64,000 nt of DNA from Bacteroidales bacterium (GCA_024695285.1 JAILIM010000031.1:1-64000); one strand, 5' to 3'; numbered from the stretch's first letter, positions 44,407 to 52,271 are shown. Notes: generated by a model not told the origin, from the sequence alone. Program-made: numbers and translations.

Positions 44407-45623
44407 AAAAGCTTTTATTTACTGCATCATTGGTGCTTCTTTGCTGCTCGCTGGGAGCACAGGAATTCCTTCCCAAGTGGGAAAAGGGATTGTTCGACAT
44501 ACATTTCATAGCCACCGGCAGGGGCGACGCCTCATTCATCGTGATGCCCGACGGCACCACCATGCTGGCTGATGCCGGCGACGTGGGCACCGGCTGGCAC
44601 GTGGCGCAGCCCAATGACAGCCTGAGGCCGGGAGAGTGGATTGCCAAATACATCCACGACTTTTCCGAAGGCCTTCCGCACCGCGACACTGTGGACTATT
44701 TTTATCTTACCCACTATCACGGCGACCATGCCGGGACTATGGGTATTTCCAAACCAGGCTCCCACGGATACAGGATTGCCGGTGTCACGGAAGTGGGCGA
44801 GAAGATTCATTTCAACAAGATAGTGGACCGCGCCTGCTGCGGCCAGCTACCAATTCCTTCCGAGGAGTATATGCAGAAGAGGGAGAAATTCTTTCTGGAA
44901 GGTTATTTCCCTTTCTGCAAGTATCAGCGGGACAGCTGCGGTACCGTCTTGGAAGCGTTCCGGATCGGCAGCCGCAAGCAGTTTCGCCCTCAGTACGACA
45001 AGCGCAGCTACCGCAAGAATTTCGAGGTCTGGAACATTGCTGCAAACGGCTATATCCATACGGGTAAAGGTTTGAAGACCAAGCGTATGTATGACGAGGA
45101 CCCTGAAATATTCGATGAGAATATGTTCAGTTGCGTGGTCCTTTTTACCTATGGGAAATTCAGCTACTACAACGGCGGCGACCTGGGCAGCGGCCCCTGG
45201 GAATCTTTCAAGGCTCAGCACCGCGATTTCGAGACCCCCGTGGCCGACCTGATAGACAGGCACGTCACCCTCCTGAACCCCGACCATCATGGCTGGAAGG
45301 AGTCTTCCAACGGCTACTTTCTGAAGAAACTCAGCCCGGAGGTGATTGTGGAGATGTGCTCCAACCGCACCCATCCTTATTCCCGAACCCTGGACCGCTG
45401 GGTGGACCCTATGACGTACAATACGCCCCGGAAACTGTATATCACGACCGAAGGCAGCCGCGAGCGCCTGGGAGAGGAACTATGGAAGAACTTCGAGCCC
45501 TGGTACGGCCACGTCGTGGTGCGCGTCTATGACGGCGGCACGGCCTACCAGGTCTTCGTGCTCGACGCCAAATCCGGCGACTACCACATCCTCCACGCCG
45601 GGGAGATCGTTCATTTGCAATAA
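44400..45623 (+). CDS. Secreted MBL-fold hydrolase
   Basis: This 407-residue exported protein has a signal peptide (LLFTASLVLLCCSLGAQ) and a metallo-beta-lactamase fold resembling the hydrolase domain of ComEC-like proteins. It has FDIHFIATGRGDASFIVMPDGTTMLADAG, the zinc motif THYHGDHAG, YNGGDLG as a distal Asp strand and LNPDHHGWKESSN. ComEC-type MBL domains act on nucleic acids or other phosphodiesters, so a role in breaking down extracellular nucleotides would suit the locus; this is inference. It overlaps the phosphoesterase gene by 7 nt and closes the ribose/phosphoesterase train before small ORF D, 23 nt further on. Confidence 0.8.
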   Translation: MVKKLLFTASLVLLCCSLGAQEFLPKWEKGLFDIHFIATGRGDASFIVMPDGTTMLADAGDVGTGWHVAQPNDSLRPGEWIAKYIHDFSEGLPHRDTVDYFYLTHYHGDHAGTMGISKPGSHGYRIAGVTEVGEKIHFNKIVDRACCGQLPIPSEEYMQKREKFFLEGYFPFCKYQRDSCGTVLEAFRIGSRKQFRPQYDKRSYRKNFEVWNIAANGYIHTGKGLKTKRMYDEDPEIFDENMFSCVVLFTYGKFSYYNGGDLGSGPWESFKAQHRDFETPVADLIDRHVTLLNPDHHGWKESSNGYFLKKLSPEVIVEMCSNRTHPYSRTLDRWVDPMTYNTPRKLYITTEGSRERLGEELWKNFEPWYGHVVVRVYDGGTAYQVFVLDAKSGDYHILHAGEIVHLQ

Positions 45624-45646
45624 CCGATAAACCAATATAAGTCATT

Positions 45647-45793
45647 ATGAGTCAATTATTTAAGTGGGTGTATACCCCTCCCTGTTGCCGAATTGTAACA
45701 GTCTCGGTCACAGATCGTATTCTACAGGATTCATCAAATCGTAACCGCGTTGTCATCGATTATGATGACAATGATGTCATTGAACTTTCCTAA
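45647..45793 (+). CDS. Small Y-x-x-P peptide upstream of lipoprotein (copy D, divergent)
   Basis: This 48-codon ORF starts MSQLFKWVYTPPCC and ends 11 nt before the next GLUG lipoprotein gene. It keeps the Y-x-x-P core (VYTPPCCRIV) and an acidic C-terminal half (DYDDND), but the middle Cys is replaced (ILQDSS), so it is the most divergent of the four. Size and position are the best support. It begins 23 nt after the MBL gene, so it may lie on the same transcript. Confidence 0.5.
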   Translation: MSQLFKWVYTPPCCRIVTVSVTDRILQDSSNRNRVVIDYDDNDVIELS

Positions 45794-45804
45794 ACGGCAG
45801 AGCT

Positions 45805-48579
45805 ATGAAACAGAGACTTTTCTTTTTCGCGGCCCTTTGTGCTGCCGCACTGGTTTCCTGCACACCCAAGGAAATTGTAGTCGATACTCCCGAGGAAAAC
45901 GCTCCTGCCGTGGAGAATCTTATCCCCATCACCATCACGGCCAGCCTTGATGGTGTCAAGTCCGATATGGACGGCGCTGCCTGGACCTGGAAGTCCGGCG
46001 ACAGGCTTGCAGTTTATGACGGCACGGCCAAGCGTGAGTTTACTCTTGATCCTTCAGCCGACGGGCAGTCAGTCGCCATTTTCTCCGGTTCGGTTTCATC
46101 CACTGAAGGCCTTAAGGCAGTGTTCCCTTTTGAGGCTGCCGGCGCAGAATTTGGCACCCCCGCTATTCCTTCGGATCAGTCGATACCGTCTGGCGCTACT
46201 ATTGCTCCCGATGCTATGATTGCCGTCGCCAATACTGCCGAGAAGGTGAGCGACAGCGAATTCAATTTCTATTTCACTAGCGGGATCAGCCTTCTGCGGC
46301 TCACTCCTCCGGCAGGTGCCACGAAGGTGATTATCCACACGGCTGCCAAAGGGGAGACCCTTGCCGGTGATTCTCCTTCGGTGACCATCAATCTTGCCGA
46401 TGCCGATGGCAGCAAGCAGTTCTGGGCGGCAGTGCAGCCCGCCAAGTACACGGGAATCCGCATTTTCACTCTGAAGAGCGATTCCAAGTACTATCTGCTC
46501 AAGACGGATGCCGAGATTGACCTCAGCACTCCCGGCAAGGGCAAGAAGCTTGGTTCCCTTGCCGCCGGCACCGAGGTGAGCGTCATCGAGGATGGCGCCG
46601 GGCTGGTTGACTATCTTGATTATTCTAATCTGGATGGATACATATGCGCTGATCTTGATCTTTCTTCTGTCCAATTGTCCAAGCGTGCAAAGTTTGTGAA
46701 GACTCTTGACGGACAGTACCATATCATTGGCAAATGGACATCTAATGGTCAACAGGCTATGGTAAGGAGCCTAGAAGGAAAGATGATGAATTTCACGATT
46801 GCCGAGACTTGTAGTTTCAGCATTTCGGATAAGTATTCTTGCTTTGTTTGTGATTCAGTCAAGAGCAAAGGTGTGCTTTCCGGTATCATCAACAAGGCAA
46901 CTGCGGCCAAACGCACTTCAGACCTGACGGGCTTGCATTTCGGCTACCTGTCCCGTGTTTCTTATGGTCTTATAGAGAATTGTGAGAATTATGGAGACCT
47001 TGACGTAGAGGTGTCAAGCAGTACCGGTAATATCTGGGCCGGAGGACTTACTGCTTTCTTCAACTGTGGCGCCAAGGACGGCATTGTCTCTTGTTCAAAT
47101 GCGGGCAATTTTTCCATTAAAATTGGTGGTGCTCCCAAGCACATCTATCTTGGTGGTATTACTGGTGGAACGACTGGAACTGCTTATGCAAGTAGAGGCA
47201 ATAGAGGTACCGTCAAAAAATGTTCAAATAGTGGAAATCTCTATTACGAAATAGGTACTAATGCCAATGGAACTTTCTCTAATATAGGAGGAGTTGCAGG
47301 CTTTCTGATGGGCCATATAAATGAATGTTCAAACAGTGGTTCAGTGACTTATGTTGGACCTTTCGGCGATGTCAACAGCACGAGGCCTGCAATAGCTGGT
47401 GTTGCCGGCTGTGTGTTTTATACTGCGGAAGATTGCAATAATACCGGACCTGTCAGCATTACCGGCACTTTTGCTGCAGCAGGAGATTTGACCACATCAG
47501 GATCGGGTATTCATACTAATCCTTCGTTCGGTGGTGTTCTGGGACAGGCAGGTGGAAACACTTATGCAGATGCGGACACGGATAAATGTAAAATCAGCAA
47601 CTGCGTAAACCAAAGCACAGGTGTTCTGACAATTAACACTTCCATGAACAACACCAACGGCACAAATAATTTTGTCGGAGGAGTTGTGGGCTTTACGTGT
47701 GCCCCGGTGACTGGATGTCATAATTATGCTGATATATCGCTGAGGACTCAATCATCCGTAGCGTATTTAGGTGGTGTTATCGGAAAACTGTTTAATTCCG
47801 CAGAGGATTGTTCTAATAGTGGGAAACTTGACATGGATTTAATAATCACTGCAGCTGATGGCAAGCGTTCTTATAATTCATTTGTCGGCGGTGTGATTGG
47901 TGACCAGAATCAAGCTAATATGTCGTTAAAGAATCTCAATAATACGGGTAATGTGGAAATTCATAATGGATATCTCCGCAGCTCACTTTCTTACGCCGGC
48001 GGAGTTATCGGAAGGGCAAATGCAACTTGTTCAGAAGTGTCCGATTGTCACAATTCCGGCAATATTACATGGCCTGTCGTGATGGCAAGCCGTACTGGAG
48101 GTGTTGCCGGCATGCTGAATTCAAAAATAATAACCAATTGCAGCAATACTGGTAATGTATCGTCAGAGATGAACTATTCACAGGCGTCAGCCGGTGGTTT
48201 TTCAGGTTTTGTTACTTATAGCGGAGTGAAGATGAGTAAGTGTAGCACGAAGGGAACCGTGACTGCATCAGGTAATTCAGGTGGAGCTGCATTGCTCGTC
48301 GGAGGTATTGGCAATACAAATCAGACATGGAATGACTGCTCGGCCGAAGGATCTCTCAACGTAAGCGGTGGTATCTCTGGCGGCTATATGCTTGGATATA
48401 CGGTTAATATCACATCTGGATCGAGTTATGTGACCAATGCCGGCATGACGACACCCCTTGTAATAAAAAGCGGGTCGAGTCTGAATGGTGTCGCCGTAAG
48501 TGATTCTGATATACCTGACAAGCTTTGTGGTTTCAAGGCTACCGACTATACTTTGAACTGGGGTGTGCAGATTCAGTAG
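45805..48579 (+). CDS. Fimbrillin-like lipoprotein with GLUG-type repeats, AT-rich 3' half
   Basis: This 924-residue lipoprotein (lipobox Cys19, ALVSC) has residues about 35-265 fimbrillin-like (VKSDMDGAAWTWKSGDRLAVYDG). A DLDLSSVQL and TLDGQYHIIGKW segment leads into GLUG-like repeats up to about 860 (CENYGDLDVEV, CSNSGNLYYEI, CNNTGPVSIT, CSNTGNVSSEM). From about 46600 the coding sequence becomes visibly richer in A/T and in codons such as AAT, ATA and TTA, unlike the first 800 nt and unlike the sister genes. This points to a mosaic origin. It is the last gene before an inverted-repeat region and a toxin-antitoxin pair. Confidence 0.8.
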   Translation: MKQRLFFFAALCAAALVSCTPKEIVVDTPEENAPAVENLIPITITASLDGVKSDMDGAAWTWKSGDRLAVYDGTAKREFTLDPSADGQSVAIFSGSVSSTEGLKAVFPFEAAGAEFGTPAIPSDQSIPSGATIAPDAMIAVANTAEKVSDSEFNFYFTSGISLLRLTPPAGATKVIIHTAAKGETLAGDSPSVTINLADADGSKQFWAAVQPAKYTGIRIFTLKSDSKYYLLKTDAEIDLSTPGKGKKLGSLAAGTEVSVIEDGAGLVDYLDYSNLDGYICADLDLSSVQLSKRAKFVKTLDGQYHIIGKWTSNGQQAMVRSLEGKMMNFTIAETCSFSISDKYSCFVCDSVKSKGVLSGIINKATAAKRTSDLTGLHFGYLSRVSYGLIENCENYGDLDVEVSSSTGNIWAGGLTAFFNCGAKDGIVSCSNAGNFSIKIGGAPKHIYLGGITGGTTGTAYASRGNRGTVKKCSNSGNLYYEIGTNANGTFSNIGGVAGFLMGHINECSNSGSVTYVGPFGDVNSTRPAIAGVAGCVFYTAEDCNNTGPVSITGTFAAAGDLTTSGSGIHTNPSFGGVLGQAGGNTYADADTDKCKISNCVNQSTGVLTINTSMNNTNGTNNFVGGVVGFTCAPVTGCHNYADISLRTQSSVAYLGGVIGKLFNSAEDCSNSGKLDMDLIITAADGKRSYNSFVGGVIGDQNQANMSLKNLNNTGNVEIHNGYLRSSLSYAGGVIGRANATCSEVSDCHNSGNITWPVVMASRTGGVAGMLNSKIITNCSNTGNVSSEMNYSQASAGGFSGFVTYSGVKMSKCSTKGTVTASGNSGGAALLVGGIGNTNQTWNDCSAEGSLNVSGGISGGYMLGYTVNITSGSSYVTNAGMTTPLVIKSGSSLNGVAVSDSDIPDKLCGFKATDYTLNWGVQIQ

Positions 48580-48598
48580 TCAAGAAGGCAGTTCTCTT

Positions 48599-48633
48599 GG
48601 GCAAGGTCTCATTTTAGGCTGGGGACCTTGCCC
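48599..48633 (+). terminator. Strong inverted repeat after GLUG lipoprotein
   Basis: GGGCAAGGTC (48599-48608) and GACCTTGCCC (48624-48633) form a 10-bp stem with a 15-nt loop, 20 nt after the stop codon. There is no T-run, so termination is possible but not certain. Confidence 0.45.
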
Positions 48634-48669
48634 GGGGAATGGCCCCAGAGGTTAGTCAGGACATGATTA

Positions 48670-48781
48670 GCGGGCAAGGTCTAAGCGTTCTCGTGAGACC
48701 TTGCCCGCTTTTCCCATGGCCGTGCCCGCTTTTCCCATGGCCTCGCCCGCTTTTCCCATGACCTTGCCCGCTTTTCTCGGA
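48670..48781. repeat. Second inverted repeat and four 21-bp tandem units
   Basis: A 13-bp inverted repeat GCGGGCAAGGTCT (48670-48682) / AGACCTTGCCCGC (48696-48708) is followed by TTTT. Its right arm runs into four tandem 21-bp units (48699-48719, 48720-48740, 48741-48761 and 48762-48781), each with the core GCCCGCTTTTC(C)CATG. They differ mainly in the three bases before the core and the last unit decays. No gene is seen in 48580-48801. Confidence 0.8.
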
Positions 48782-48801
48782 GCCCGGAAAGATCTCCTAA
48801 G

Positions 48802-49248
48802 CTAAAGATAGCGGGAGATGAACTCGGCTGGGGTGATTATCTCCGGCCCCGGAGTGCCGAGGACATTGTCCGGGTCGGCGATCTTTTGGAAGTCATGCTT
48901 GTTGCATGTAATAAGTATGTCACAGCCGCTAATTGTTGCATTAACAAATTGGAGAATGTCTTCAAAGTCGGGGCCACGCATGGCGCAGGCGTATTCATAT
49001 TCGGCTCCTATACTGTTTGAAACGGAGCTCACATAATTGAGCAGGCTTCGTACGGTCGGTGCGACTTTCTCTTTTCCTGCTCTTTTTCGCAGAATGTAAG
49101 CGATATTAGCCATGGACAGGTAGCTTGTTACAACTTCATCAATCTGGCCACAGTTGCGCCATCCGTCCAATACCCGCAGGCAGTCATGGCACTCGCTTTC
49201 TGCCAATAGCGGATTGAGGAAAATATTGGAATCCAGAAACGCTTTCAT
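48802..49248 (-). CDS. PIN-domain ribonuclease toxin (VapC-like)
   Basis: This 148-residue PIN-domain protein probably cleaves RNA with Mg2+ or Mn2+. Acidic candidates are Asp6 in MKAFLDSNIF, Asp97 in DFEDILQF and Asp119 after ILITCNKHDF. The second acidic position, usually a Glu after the T-S strand, appears to be Asn48 (TSYLSMANIAYILRK), which also occurs in some PIN subfamilies. Its ATG overlaps the upstream antitoxin stop by 1 nt, the usual coupled arrangement. Base composition is lower in GC than the surroundings, consistent with horizontal gain. Confidence 0.85.
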   Translation of the reverse strand: MKAFLDSNIFLNPLLAESECHDCLRVLDGWRNCGQIDEVVTSYLSMANIAYILRKRAGKEKVAPTVRSLLNYVSSVSNSIGAEYEYACAMRGPDFEDILQFVNATISGCDILITCNKHDFQKIADPDNVLGTPGPEIITPAEFISRYL

Positions 49249-49520
49249 CAGTCATGCAGTTTTGACAGTATGTAATCCAGCCTGTCATCTGCAGGCTCGT
49301 TTGCAGGCGACTGGCCGGCGGCTATGCCTACCAGTCCCAGAAGGACCGGGTCAGTGACCTCTTCAGGAATAAGTGAGAGGTTACAGTCTTTGGCCGCATC
49401 TTCTTCTATGAGTTGCTCAACATATCTTTTGAAGGACATTGACCTGGCCCTTGCCTTGATGTTAATTGCCCTCACTACTGGAGCCCTGAGGTCTATTAGT
49501 TTTCTTTGAACCGTTTCCAT
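49248..49520 (-). CDS. Antitoxin of PIN toxin (VapB-like)
   Basis: This 90-residue protein starts at ATG 49520 (METVQRKLIDLRAPV), since a good promoter lies just upstream; the longer frame to 49571 runs through that promoter. The N-terminal 45 residues look like a ribbon-helix-helix-type DNA-binding unit (LIDLRAPVVRAINIKARARSMSFKRYVEQLIEE). The acidic C-terminal half (EEVTDPVLLGLVGIA...DDRLDYILSKL) would wrap the toxin. It is coupled to the PIN gene by a 1-nt overlap and is expected to repress its own promoter. Confidence 0.75.
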   Translation of the reverse strand: METVQRKLIDLRAPVVRAINIKARARSMSFKRYVEQLIEEDAAKDCNLSLIPEEVTDPVLLGLVGIAAGQSPANEPADDRLDYILSKLHD

Positions 49521-49526
49521 ACATCG

Positions 49527-49557
49527 CAAAAGTAGTGAATATATATGATTATTCAAA
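49527..49557 (-). promoter_or_regulatory. Promoter of toxin-antitoxin operon
   Basis: On the minus strand: TTTG (49557-49554), a 19-bp spacer and TACTTTTG (49534-49527), both matching consensus. The -7 box ends 6 nt before the antitoxin ATG, so the transcript would be nearly leaderless. Confidence 0.65.
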
Positions 49558-49584
49558 ACATATATATCCAAAACTTATGCCGCA

Positions 49585-49686
49585 GATTCTTCGCTCCGCT
49601 CAGAATGACAGGGAGGGGTGCTCAGAATGGCAGGGAAGGGTGCTCAGAATGACAGGGAGGGGTGCTCAGAATGGCAGGGAAGGGGG
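49585..49686. repeat. Dispersed 26-bp repeat leading into four 22-bp tandem repeats
   Basis: 49585-49610 is a copy of the dispersed repeat beginning GATTCTTCGCT and ending CAGAATGACA. From 49599 its end is iterated as four 22-bp units (49599-49620, 49621-49642, 49643-49664, 49665-49686) with the core CTCAGAATG(A/G)CAGGGA. Units 1 and 3 match each other, as do units 2 and 4 apart from the last bases, so the array may have grown by doubling a pair. Confidence 0.85.
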
Positions 49687-49690
49687 GCAG

Positions 49691-50311
49691 TTATGAGATT
49701 TCCACGGTGAGGCCTTTGGTGATTTCCAGGAGTTTGCAGAGGGCGGACTGGTAGTTGCGCTGGCGTAGGTGGATTGAAATTGAGGCGGTTTCGTTAGAGA
49801 CCGTGAAGGAATCGAATTCGAAGCCGGCGCGGCGCATTTCTTCGAGGATTCCCGTCAGTTTCTCGCCGTCCACAGGGGAGACGGTCAGCATAAGGCTCTT
49901 TTCTCCGTAGCGCCTGGTGATCAGGTGCATGGTCTCCAGGCATATTATGGTCATAAGCGAGGCGGCGGCGGCAACTGCGTACATCCCGGCGCCGCAGGCG
50001 AGGCCGATGGCGGCTGCGACCCAGAGGCCGGCGGCGGTGGTGACTCCCCGCACGACGTTTTTCTGGAAAATGATCACGCCGGCGCCGATGAAACCTATGC
50101 CTGAGACCACCTGGGCGGCCACGCGGGCGGCATCATATCGGCCGGTGAAGGCATACTGAGATATTATCATGAACAGGGCGCTGCCCAGAGCCACGATGAA
50201 ATGTGTGCGGAGACCCGCCTCCTTTGCCCTGAATTCACGCTCGAATCCTATGAGGCCGCCGAGCAGTCCGGCGATGAATATCCTGAGAATAAAATTCCAT
50301 TGAATCTCCAT
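49691..50311 (-). CDS. MgtC/SapB-family membrane protein
   Basis: This 206-residue protein has four to five N-terminal transmembrane helices (about 1-140) and a C-terminal ACT-like domain. The family core is clear: GLLGGLIGFEREFRAKEAGLRTHFIVALGSALF, QVVSGIGFIGAGVI and VRGVTTAAGLWVAAAIGLACG. MgtC proteins are linked to magnesium limitation, acid tolerance and control of ATP synthase in other bacteria. The neighbouring divergent gene is a cation efflux protein, which supports a metal-homeostasis context. Confidence 0.9.
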   Translation of the reverse strand: MEIQWNFILRIFIAGLLGGLIGFEREFRAKEAGLRTHFIVALGSALFMIISQYAFTGRYDAARVAAQVVSGIGFIGAGVIIFQKNVVRGVTTAAGLWVAAAIGLACGAGMYAVAAAASLMTIICLETMHLITRRYGEKSLMLTVSPVDGEKLTGILEEMRRAGFEFDSFTVSNETASISIHLRQRNYQSALCKLLEITKGLTVEIS

Positions 50312-50386
50312 GTCTGTGTAATGTCTTAGCGCGTAAAAATAGGGAAAATCTTCTGATTATGCTTATATTTGTTAAAATTTCAGGCA

Positions 50387-51301
50387 ATGGCACATGAACA
50401 TCACCATCATCACCACCACAGCTTGCAGGGCGCGGACACCTTGAAAGGTGTGTATATTTTTTCAATAATCCTTAACGTCGCTTTTGTGCTGGTGGAGGCG
50501 GGCGTTGGTTTCTGGAAGGGCTCTCTCGGCCTGCTTTCCGACGCCGGACATAACCTGGGCGACGTTTTCTCCCTTCTCCTTGCCCTGGTGGCTTTCAGGC
50601 TCTCAACGACAAAACCGACAGATAAGTTTACCTATGGTTTCCGCAAAGGCTCGGTGCTTATTTCCCTCTTGAACGCTTTGATTCTGCTCGTGGCCGTGGG
50701 CGCCATCCTGGTGGAAAGCATTCGTAAGTTCAGGAATCCGGAGCCGGTGGACGGCGTGGCAATTGCGTGGACGGCAGCCGTGGGCATTGTCATCAACGGC
50801 CTGACGGCATTCCTGCTGATGAGGCATCAGAAGAACGACATCAACACCAAGGGTGCCTTCCTGCACATGGCGGCCGACACTCTGGTTTCCGCCGGCGTCG
50901 TGGTTTCCGGCGTGTTAATTTCATTCACCGGGTGGACTTTCGTGGATCCGGTGATAAGTATCCTTATTGCAGTCGTCATCCTTGTCAGCACGTGGAAGCT
51001 GCTGTCGGAGAGCCTCAGCATGAGCATCGACGCCGTACCGGAGGGGATTGACAGGGAAGAGGTGCTTTCGGAAATGAATGAGGTAGAGGGGGTGCTGGAC
51101 GTGCACCATGTGCATATCTGGCCTGTCAGCACTACGGATACGGCCCTGACGGCTCATATAGTCGTCGCTGACGGAGTTGAGCTTGAGCAGGTCGTGGCGG
51201 AGGTCAAACATCATCTTTTCCACTGCGGCATTTCGCACGCTACGCTTGAAACCGAGAGGGAAGGGCATCCGTGCGCGGACGGCGAAAGTGCTGAGTATTG
51301 A
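50387..51301 (+). CDS. Cation diffusion facilitator (zinc/cobalt efflux)
   Basis: This inner-membrane protein of about 304 residues is of the CDF/CzcD family and exports Zn2+ or similar ions. It starts at ATG 50387, giving a His-rich N-terminus (AHEHHHHHHHS) that probably collects metal. Six transmembrane helices carry the binding residues: SDAGHNLGDVFSLLLALVAF in helix 2 and HMAADTLVSAGVVVSGVLI in helix 5. A cytoplasmic C-terminal domain follows (VEGVLDVHHVHIWPVS, LTAHIVV). A TATATTTG -7 box (50364-50371) lies 15 nt before the start. It is divergent from the MgtC-like gene and adjacent to the MscS gene. Confidence 0.93.
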   Translation: MAHEHHHHHHHSLQGADTLKGVYIFSIILNVAFVLVEAGVGFWKGSLGLLSDAGHNLGDVFSLLLALVAFRLSTTKPTDKFTYGFRKGSVLISLLNALILLVAVGAILVESIRKFRNPEPVDGVAIAWTAAVGIVINGLTAFLLMRHQKNDINTKGAFLHMAADTLVSAGVVVSGVLISFTGWTFVDPVISILIAVVILVSTWKLLSESLSMSIDAVPEGIDREEVLSEMNEVEGVLDVHHVHIWPVSTTDTALTAHIVVADGVELEQVVAEVKHHLFHCGISHATLETEREGHPCADGESAEY

Positions 51302-51324
51302 GTATTTTTGGTATCTTTGCAGAT

Positions 51325-52251
51325 ATGATGATTCTCCAGACAAATCCTTTTGTGGCTGATTCGACTATGACCAGCAGGGTTGATTCCGCCCGGGCAGCCG
51401 CCAACGATTTCGCTGAAACTCTTGTCTCCGATCCTTCCACCGCGCTGCACCAGGTTGCGGTGGATTCGATTCATTTCGGGCTTAAAATGCTGGTGGCTAT
51501 ATTGATATATGTTGTCGGCATCTGGCTGATCAGTTTCATCAAGAAGGCGCTGAAGCGCTATTTCGAGGTTCGGAAGACCGACAAGACTGTGGCTTCGTTC
51601 GTGTCGAGTTTTACTTCGGTGGTGCTGACGGTTGCGCTGGTTGTGGTGTCTATAAGCACGCTCGGTGTGAACACCACTTCGCTGGCGGCCCTTCTTGCCG
51701 GCGGCGGCGTGGCCATCGGTATGGCGTTGAGCGGCACACTGCAGAATTTCTCCGGCGGCTTGCTCATCCTTGCGTTCAAGCCTTTCAAGGTGGGGGATTT
51801 CATCGAGGCGCAGGGCTATGCCGGCACCGTGACTGAAATGTCCATTATCAGCACGCGCCTGACGCTCCCGGACAACCGTAGCGTGACCATTCCGCACGGG
51901 CCCCTGGCCAACGGCAATATCAATAATTATACAAAGAACCCTATCCGCCGCCTGGAGTGGAAGATAGGGATGGAATACGGTGTGGATGCCGAGGCCTGCA
52001 AGGCTAAGCTGGTGGAGATTGTCACGGCGAATGAGAAGGTGCTTGATCCGTCAACGCCGGGCGCCGTGGCTCCGTTCGCAGCCGTTTTCTCGCTGGAATC
52101 CAGTTCCGTTGTCTTTGTGGTCCGCGCCTGGGTCAGGAATGCCGATTACTGGGATGTCTACTTCGCCGTCAATGACGCTATCTACCAGGAACTACCCGCC
52201 TCCGGCTTCCCGTTCCCGTTCCCCCAGATGGATATCCACGTCAAGTCGTAA
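51325..52251 (+). CDS. mscS: MscS-family mechanosensitive channel
   Basis: This 308-residue small-conductance channel opens under membrane tension to release solutes. It starts at ATG 51325 (or 51328), just 5 nt after a TATCTTTG -7 box. Three hydrophobic segments precede the pore helix GGGVAIGMALSGTLQNFSGGLLIL. The beta domain follows (FKVGDFIEAQGYAGTVTEMSIISTRLTLPDNRSVTIPHGPLANGNINNYT pattern, quoted here only as landmarks GDFIE, GTV, PN/H-G) and a C-terminal alpha/beta portion. It converges on the superoxide dismutase gene. Confidence 0.93.
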   Translation: MMILQTNPFVADSTMTSRVDSARAAANDFAETLVSDPSTALHQVAVDSIHFGLKMLVAILIYVVGIWLISFIKKALKRYFEVRKTDKTVASFVSSFTSVVLTVALVVVSISTLGVNTTSLAALLAGGGVAIGMALSGTLQNFSGGLLILAFKPFKVGDFIEAQGYAGTVTEMSIISTRLTLPDNRSVTIPHGPLANGNINNYTKNPIRRLEWKIGMEYGVDAEACKAKLVEIVTANEKVLDPSTPGAVAPFAAVFSLESSSVVFVVRAWVRNADYWDVYFAVNDAIYQELPASGFPFPFPQMDIHVKS

Positions 52252-52271
52252 CCGCCTTGCCGGCCCGTGCG

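Noticed and set aside
49599..49686. CRISPR-like array
   Set aside because: The 22-bp units abut with no spacers between them, there are four only, and no cas gene is in the window. It is a plain tandem repeat.
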